64,000 bases of DNA from Melissococcus plutonius ATCC 35311 (GTDB lineage: Bacteria > Bacillota > Bacilli > Lactobacillales > Enterococcaceae), in assembly GCF_000270185.1 (NCBI RefSeq), contig NC_015516.1, positions 605,001-669,000 on the forward strand, read 5' to 3'. A program made the translations under genes and the position numbers. Shown piece after piece: positions 59,354 through 64,000 of the stretch (position 1 is the stretch's first letter; the number at the start of each line of letters is the position of its first letter). The notes beneath the pieces are model-generated. The model was not told the DNA's origin. It did not search any database and worked only from the letters and a program-made list of their open reading frames with translations.

Positions 59354-59369
59354 AAAAGAGGAAAGTTGG

Positions 59370-60161
59370 ATGATTTTACAAGCAGTTTTACTAGGAATTG
59401 TTGCCTTTATTGCACAATCAGAATACGCTTTAGGCACATCCTTGTTATCTAGACCACTGGTTACTGGTTTGTTTACAGGAATTGTACTGGGAGATGTTAA
59501 AACAGGAGTTATTATGGGAGCGACTCTAGAATTAGCTTTTATTGGTTCGTTTTCAGTTGGCGCTTCTATTCCACCAGATGTTGTTACCGGGGGAATTTTG
59601 GGAACCGCTTTCGCCATCACAGCTGGTGCCGGGACAGAAACCGCTTTATTGTTAGGATTACCTATTGCAACATTAACACTTATCATAAAAAATATTTATA
59701 TGGGTTTATGTATTCCTATTATGAACAATCGTGCAGATCGCTATGCAAAAGAAGGTAATTATAAAGGGGTTGAAGCGATGCATTTAATTGCTGGATTTGG
59801 AATGTCATTGCTTCTTGCATTAATTGTTGGAATCTCTTTTTCAGTAGGTAGTCAAACAGTCAAGCAATTATTAGATATGATTCCAAAATTTATTCAGCAT
59901 GGATTGACCGTAGCAACAGGTATTATTCCAGCTTTAGGCTTTGCAATGTTAGCAAGATTACTGATTAATAAAACAGTCGTTCCCTATTTCTTTTTAGGAT
60001 TTGCATTGGTTGCTTATCTAAAAATTCCAATCACTGGTATTGCTATTTTTGGCGCTATCTTAGCCATAATTATTGTTAATTTAACAAATATAAAGATGAA
60101 GCAACAAAGCCAGTTGCAAGCAGAAAGTGGGGCGGAAATTGACGATGATGAAGACTTCTAA
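59370..60161 (+). CDS. gfrC: PTS EIIC, mannose family
   Basis: 263-residue membrane permease of the ManY/AgaC type: LVTGLFTGIVLGDVKTGVIMGATLEL is split over the first helices, and GASIPPDVVTGGILGTAFAI follows. The acidic C-terminus overlaps the EIID start. Forms the sugar channel with EIID. Confidence 0.92.
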   Translation: MILQAVLLGIVAFIAQSEYALGTSLLSRPLVTGLFTGIVLGDVKTGVIMGATLELAFIGSFSVGASIPPDVVTGGILGTAFAITAGAGTETALLLGLPIATLTLIIKNIYMGLCIPIMNNRADRYAKEGNYKGVEAMHLIAGFGMSLLLALIVGISFSVGSQTVKQLLDMIPKFIQHGLTVATGIIPALGFAMLARLLINKTVVPYFFLGFALVAYLKIPITGIAIFGAILAIIIVNLTNIKMKQQSQLQAESGAEIDDDEDF

Positions 60162-60966
60162 GAAAGAAAATCAATTAACAAAAAAAGAGTTAAATAAAGT
60201 CTTTTGGCGTTCTTTTCAAATGGAATTTTCTTGGAATTATGAGAGACAAATGAATATGGCTTATGTTTATGCCTTAATGCCTGTGCTAAAAAAACTTTAT
60301 ACAACAAAATCAAGTATGGCTGATGCCTTAAAACGCCATTTAACCTTTTTTAATACAACACCACATATTGTTACCTTCATCTTAGGTATCAATGCTGCGA
60401 TGGAAGAAGAAAATTACTTGGATGACGATTTTGATATTACAGCAATTGATAGTATTAAAACTTCCTTGATGGGACCATTGGCTGGTCTTGGTGGTTCATT
60501 TTTCTGGGGAACCTTGCGATTGATTGCAACAGGCGTAGGAACTTCACTAGCTTTACAAGGAAATATTTTAGGTCCCATTCTATTTTTATTAATTTTCAAT
60601 ATTCCTCATATTCTTTTACGTTATTTTTGTATGAATTGGGGATATCGTTTGGGTACAGATCTTTTAAAAAAAATGCAAACAAATGGCATGATGGAAAGTT
60701 TAATGTTAGGTGCTTCAATTCTTGGTTTGATGGTCGTTGGTGGGATGACCGCATCTATGATTGATATTACAATCCCTTTAAAGATAGGGAGTGGAAACAA
60801 TATAGTAAAAATTCAAAGTATTCTTGATGATATCCTACCTAAGATGCTTTCTCTTGCTTCTTTTGGTATTGTGTTTTATTTGCTCAAAAAAGAAGTAAAA
60901 CCTTTGGTAATTTTAGGTGGAATGGCGGTTGTAGGTATCCTTGGTGCTTGGATTGGTATTTTTTAA
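60145..60966 (+). CDS. gfrD: PTS EIID, mannose family
   Basis: 273 residues from ATG 60145. Conserved FWRSFQMEFSWNYERQMNMAY, FNTTPHIVTFILGI and DSIKTSLMGPLAGLGGSFFWGT (the EIID glycine-rich segment), followed by several C-terminal helices. An in-frame GTG at 60127 lies within EIIC and gives an unusual N-terminus, so ATG 60145 or 60148 is preferred. Overlaps gfrC by 17 bases. Confidence 0.9.
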   Translation: MMKTSKKENQLTKKELNKVFWRSFQMEFSWNYERQMNMAYVYALMPVLKKLYTTKSSMADALKRHLTFFNTTPHIVTFILGINAAMEEENYLDDDFDITAIDSIKTSLMGPLAGLGGSFFWGTLRLIATGVGTSLALQGNILGPILFLLIFNIPHILLRYFCMNWGYRLGTDLLKKMQTNGMMESLMLGASILGLMVVGGMTASMIDITIPLKIGSGNNIVKIQSILDDILPKMLSLASFGIVFYLLKKEVKPLVILGGMAVVGILGAWIGIF

Positions 60967-60979
60967 AAGGAGAAAGAAA

Positions 60980-62029
60980 ATGACAACAATGTTAGATTAT
61001 ATCAACGAAGAACCCAGTGTATTAATGAGAATTTTAGAAGAATTTGATAAAGAAAAACAGCCAATATTTAAACAGGTTAGGCATTGTCTAATTTTGGCGA
61101 CAGGTTCTTCTTTTAATGCTTGTTTAGCAGCAAAATATTATATGGAAAAAACAGCAAATCTATTTATTGATATTCAAGAACCTTATCAGTTTACCCATTA
61201 TGGTAAATTAGATCCTCAAGTCGATCTTGTAATTGCTGTCTCACAAGGAGGGCGAAGCGCTTCAACGATTCAAGCATTAGAAAAAATACAAAATATCGAC
61301 TGTGTTCAGATCTTAGTATTAACAAATGAAAAGGAAAGTCCAATTACAAAAATCGCAGATAAGGTAATTTTATTAAACTGTGGAGAAGAAAAAGTTGGTT
61401 TTGTTACAAAAGGTTATACTGCAACAGTTCTAAATTTAATGTTAATTTCTTTGGTTATTGGAATTTCAACAGACTATATTAATGAAAAAGCTAAACAAGA
61501 AGAATTAGTACAATTAAAAAAAGTACTTCTTAACATAAAAAACAGTATAGCTTTTGCTGAATCCTTTTTTGGTAAATATGAAAAAGAGTTAATTAATGGT
61601 AATCGCTTTATTGCAATTGGTTATGGTCCTAATTGGGGAACTGCGAAGGAATTTGAAACAAAATTTACAGAAACGGTTCGTAAACCTTCTCAAGGATTTG
61701 AATTAGAGGCCTATATGCATGGTCCTTATCTAGAAGCTAATCAAGAACATATGCTATTTTTTATTGAGGGAAATGGAAAGATAGAAAATCAGCGTTTAAA
61801 TGATTTAAAAAATTATATGACAGATCATGTTTCAGCTTGTTATACAATTCAATTATCTCAAGAAAAATTAATAAATGCTAAATTTCAAGAAATACCTGAC
61901 AAGTTAACACCATTATTATTAGTTATTCCGATTCAATATCTTGCCTATAAAATTGCTGAAGGAAAAGGTATTGATTTAGCAAAACCAATTTTTTCAGATT
62001 TCGATCAAAAATTAAAAAGTAAATTATAA
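60980..62029 (+). CDS. gfrE: SIS-domain deglycase, GfrE-like (glucoselysine-6-phosphate deglycase family)
   Basis: Two SIS domains, 349 residues from ATG 60980 (AAAAGGAGA upstream). LILATGSSFNACLAAKYY near residue 36, VSQGGRSASTIQAL, and GYGPNWGTAKEFETKFTET in the second domain. Related to GlmS isomerase domains but without a glutaminase domain. The position after a mannose-family PTS and before a FrlB-like enzyme points to cleavage of a phosphorylated Amadori/Heyns compound. Exact substrate is inferred from gene order. Confidence 0.8.
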   Translation: MTTMLDYINEEPSVLMRILEEFDKEKQPIFKQVRHCLILATGSSFNACLAAKYYMEKTANLFIDIQEPYQFTHYGKLDPQVDLVIAVSQGGRSASTIQALEKIQNIDCVQILVLTNEKESPITKIADKVILLNCGEEKVGFVTKGYTATVLNLMLISLVIGISTDYINEKAKQEELVQLKKVLLNIKNSIAFAESFFGKYEKELINGNRFIAIGYGPNWGTAKEFETKFTETVRKPSQGFELEAYMHGPYLEANQEHMLFFIEGNGKIENQRLNDLKNYMTDHVSACYTIQLSQEKLINAKFQEIPDKLTPLLLVIPIQYLAYKIAEGKGIDLAKPIFSDFDQKLKSKL

Positions 62030-62053
62030 ATGAACCTAAAAGGAGAAAAAAAG

Positions 62054-63049
62054 ATGCTAAAATTTGATGAAACAAAACAAATTAATCATGTGAATGGTGC
62101 TTTAAAGCTAAGAAAGGAAGTAGAAACAATTGTAGATAAAATTTACCATGAAGGGTTTGACCATATTTTTTACCTAGGAATTGGTGGCACCTATGCTTCA
62201 AGTATGCAAGTAGTCACCTATCTTAATGCTAAAAGTAATTTGCCAGCTTATGTTCAACATGCCGCAGAATATTATACAACTGTAAATAAACAGTTGACCG
62301 AAAAGTCAGTTGTTATTCTCTCTTCTGTGACAGGTAGTACAGAAGAAGTCGTGCATGCAGTAAAAGAAATAAAAAAAGTAGGTGCACGTATTGTTGGCTT
62401 TGTGGACAAAGAGGATAGTCCATTAGCAACTTCTTGTGATTATTTAATTTCTTATCCAGAAAATGAACAGTTAAAATTTTTTATGGTTGCTGATCGGTTA
62501 ATGTTTAACCATGGTGAATTTGATGAATATCAACAATATTACAACGAATTAGAAGAACATCTTGCTGTTGCACTTGTTGAAGTTGAGAAGTCTGCTGATC
62601 AATTTGGATTAACATTTGCAGAAAATCATCGACATGATGCCATGCATTACTTTATTGGTGCAGGAAGTCAGTGGGGAGCTGTTTATTCTTATGCGATGTG
62701 TTATTGGGAAGAACAGAGTTGGTTAAGATCAAAATCTATTCATGCAGCTGAATTTTTACATGGTACGTTAGAAATTATAGATGAAACAACGCCTGTTACT
62801 TTATTTATTGGTGAAGACGAACAACGACCATTAGCAGAACGTGTGGCAAATTTATTGCCAAAAATTTGTGGAAACTATACTATTATTGATTCAAAAGAAT
62901 ATGAATTAGCTGGAATCAGTGAAAAATACAGAGAACGTTTGTCCCATTTAATCATGCATTGTGTTACTCAACGAATTGATGCTCATGTTGAGCATTTAAA
63001 CCGACATCCAATGGTTATTCGTCGTTACTATCGCCAGTTTGATTATTAG
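62054..63049 (+). CDS. gfrF: SIS-domain deglycase, FrlB/GfrF-like (fructoselysine-6-phosphate deglycase family)
   Basis: 331 residues. YLGIGGTYASSMQV near residue 38, SSVTGSTEEVVHAV, and SIHAAEFLHGTLEI in the second SIS domain. The C-terminus HPMVIRRYYRQFDY resembles the ...RRYYGGLVEY end of E. coli FrlB. It would split fructoselysine-6-phosphate into glucose-6-phosphate and lysine. ATG 62054 follows AAAAGGAGA; an earlier ATG at 62030 has no SD. Last gene of the operon. Confidence 0.85.
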   Translation: MLKFDETKQINHVNGALKLRKEVETIVDKIYHEGFDHIFYLGIGGTYASSMQVVTYLNAKSNLPAYVQHAAEYYTTVNKQLTEKSVVILSSVTGSTEEVVHAVKEIKKVGARIVGFVDKEDSPLATSCDYLISYPENEQLKFFMVADRLMFNHGEFDEYQQYYNELEEHLAVALVEVEKSADQFGLTFAENHRHDAMHYFIGAGSQWGAVYSYAMCYWEEQSWLRSKSIHAAEFLHGTLEIIDETTPVTLFIGEDEQRPLAERVANLLPKICGNYTIIDSKEYELAGISEKYRERLSHLIMHCVTQRIDAHVEHLNRHPMVIRRYYRQFDY

Positions 63050-63117
63050 ATCACTTAATAGTCAACTATAAGCGAGAACCGATAGATTGTTATAGCTCTT
63101 ATAGAAAAAGGCAATGT

Positions 63118-63171
63118 AAAATAGACGATATGAATAGCTTATTAGCTAACAGTTCATATCGTCTATTTTTT
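63118..63171. terminator. Bidirectional terminator with nested hairpin
   Basis: Outer 17-base arms AAAATAGACGATATGAA (63118-63134) and complement 63153-63169, with an inner TAGCT/AGCTA hairpin (63135-63148). T runs on both sides; it lies between convergent gfrF and the pseudouridine synthase gene. Confidence 0.88.
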
Positions 63172-63232
63172 GTGAATAAATGAAAGTAATCATTTTTGAA
63201 TAGGTAAAGATGTTTTATTTTAGTATAATTAG

Positions 63233-64000
63233 TTACCATAAACCGTGTGTAGCAATAGCTACAATCGCTTGTTTGGAGAAAGGGTGTTTGATATGTAATT
63301 CATAAGCATGAAGCATTAGTCGCTTGTTATTTCCTGTTTTGTTTGTATTATATAGAGGATCACCAATAATAGGAAATCCGGCATTTGCCAGATGAACGCG
63401 TATTTGGTGCGTTCTGCCAGTTTCTAATCTACATAAAAGAGCAGTTTTATTTTCTTGCGTCAGTGTAAAGGCTTTTTGAATATGTGTAATAGCGATCATT
63501 CCATGTTTTGAATCAATGATTCGTTTCCTACGATCATGTCGATCTCTACCTATTTTCTTGGTAATTGTCCAAGTATTCTTTAATACAATCCCATCGACGA
63601 TTGCTTGATAACAGCGATATATTTGTTTTTTTTCAAGCATTCTTCCCAGAATAGGTAAAACAAATGGATTTTTAGCAAATAAAATAGCGCCACTTGTTTC
63701 CTTATCTAAACGATGTACAACATAAGGAATTTGTTGCTTTGGTTTTAAATAAGCCGTCAGATGATTTAGGAGAGTATCATTTTCATCTGGCTGATTTGGA
63801 TGTGTTTTCATTCCAACTGGTTTATTAATAATAATGAGATGTTCATCTTCGAATAAAACATGTACAAGCTTGCTATTTCCAGCATGAATCGTGGGTATTT
63901 GATAATCTTCTTTTTCGAATTTTAAAGTAATCTGATCATTTGCTGAAACTGTTTGATGAAATAAAACTGGCTGATTGTTTAATAATACATTTTTTCTAAT
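63233..64000 (-). CDS. RluA-family 23S rRNA/tRNA pseudouridine synthase, 3' part
   Basis: The frame is open to the window edge, so the start is outside; 255 residues are seen. Catalytic motif PYVVHRLDKETSGAILFAK with the nucleophilic Asp, preceded by EDEHLIIINKPVGMKTHP and followed by RLETGRTHQIRVHLA. The residues near the edge suggest the end of an S4-like domain. ATG 63811 lies inside the conserved NKPVGM segment and is not the start. Which RNA site is modified cannot be told. Confidence 0.93.
   Translation of the reverse strand: MRKNVLLNNQPVLFHQTVSANDQITLKFEKEDYQIPTIHAGNSKLVHVLFEDEHLIIINKPVGMKTHPNQPDENDTLLNHLTAYLKPKQQIPYVVHRLDKETSGAILFAKNPFVLPILGRMLEKKQIYRCYQAIVDGIVLKNTWTITKKIGRDRHDRRKRIIDSKHGMIAITHIQKAFTLTQENKTALLCRLETGRTHQIRVHLANAGFPIIGDPLYNTNKTGNNKRLMLHAYELHIKHPFSKQAIVAIATHGLW

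Noticed and set aside
1-64000. CRISPR arrays, tRNA, rRNA, IS elements, prophage genes
   Set aside because: I saw no regularly spaced repeats, no tRNA TTCRANYC-like box context, no transposase or integrase motifs and no phage structural genes in the window.

Overview
The window is AT-rich (about two thirds A+T by eye), with Shine-Dalgarno (SD) sequences close to AAGGAGG and gene sets and gene orders typical of Lactobacillales, closest to Enterococcaceae. Low GC, enterococcal gene order and an unusual density of broken genes fit Melissococcus plutonius or a close relative. That identification is inference from content only. I saw no tRNA, rRNA, CRISPR array, prophage or intact insertion sequence.

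Layout. (1) 1-3321: end of a type II fatty-acid cluster (fabZ, accC, accD, accA). (2) 3713-9477: yqeG-yqeH-yhbY-nadD-yqeK-rsfS, a frameshifted methyltransferase and a frameshifted tmcAL (ylbM). (3) 9593-14408: yebC, an orphan WxL-interacting cell-wall protein, a SanA/YdcF-like protein and an L,D-transpeptidase. (4) 14689-19943: T-box-controlled thrS, a PBP2B-type transpeptidase and rpmG. (5) 19990-23320: gene-poor DNA holding a broken membrane-protein gene. (6) 23321-26567: folate cyclo-ligase, rhomboid protease, yqgQ, glucokinase, a rhodanese-like protein, and a DUF3042 gene on the minus strand. (7) 26664-31429: Leloir galactose operon with a dead galK, then galE, galT, galR. (8) 31945-38927: dnaX-yaaK-recR-tmk-darA-holB-ricT-yabA-rsmI. 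(9) 39127-43283: dinB, and convergent nrdG/nrdD preceded by two candidate NrdR boxes. (10) 43837-46603: an ABC exporter with a doubly frameshifted permease. (11) 47039-51468: dltX-A-B-C-D, followed by cfa and argR. (12) 53706-63049: a damaged phosphohexomutase, then a mannose-family PTS with two SIS-domain deglycases (gfr-like, fructoselysine/glucoselysine use) next to a broken sigma-54 activator. (13) A partial RluA-type pseudouridine synthase at the right edge.

Main theme: gene decay. Seven genes are disrupted, and the single-base events lie almost all in A or T homopolymers (7845, 9299-9312, 22565, 45634, 46265, 54112, 55774). In-frame stop codons add further damage in galK, the membrane-protein gene and the PTS regulator. 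Two further genes, rsfS and galR, keep good SD sequences but have ATA or ATT where ATG is expected. Either the lineage is in active reductive evolution with slippage at A/T runs, or the assembly has homopolymer errors. The nonsense codons and the in-frame deletion in the hexomutase cannot be explained by homopolymer miscalls.

Functional reading. Core functions (fatty acid synthesis, ribosome assembly, replication, wall synthesis, D-alanylation of teichoic acid) are intact. Peripheral sugar use is being lost: galactokinase has two stops, and the activator that should fire the gfr PTS promoter has a frameshift and a stop. The gfr structural genes are intact behind a good sigma-54 type -24/-12 element, which overlaps the terminator hairpin of the regulator gene.
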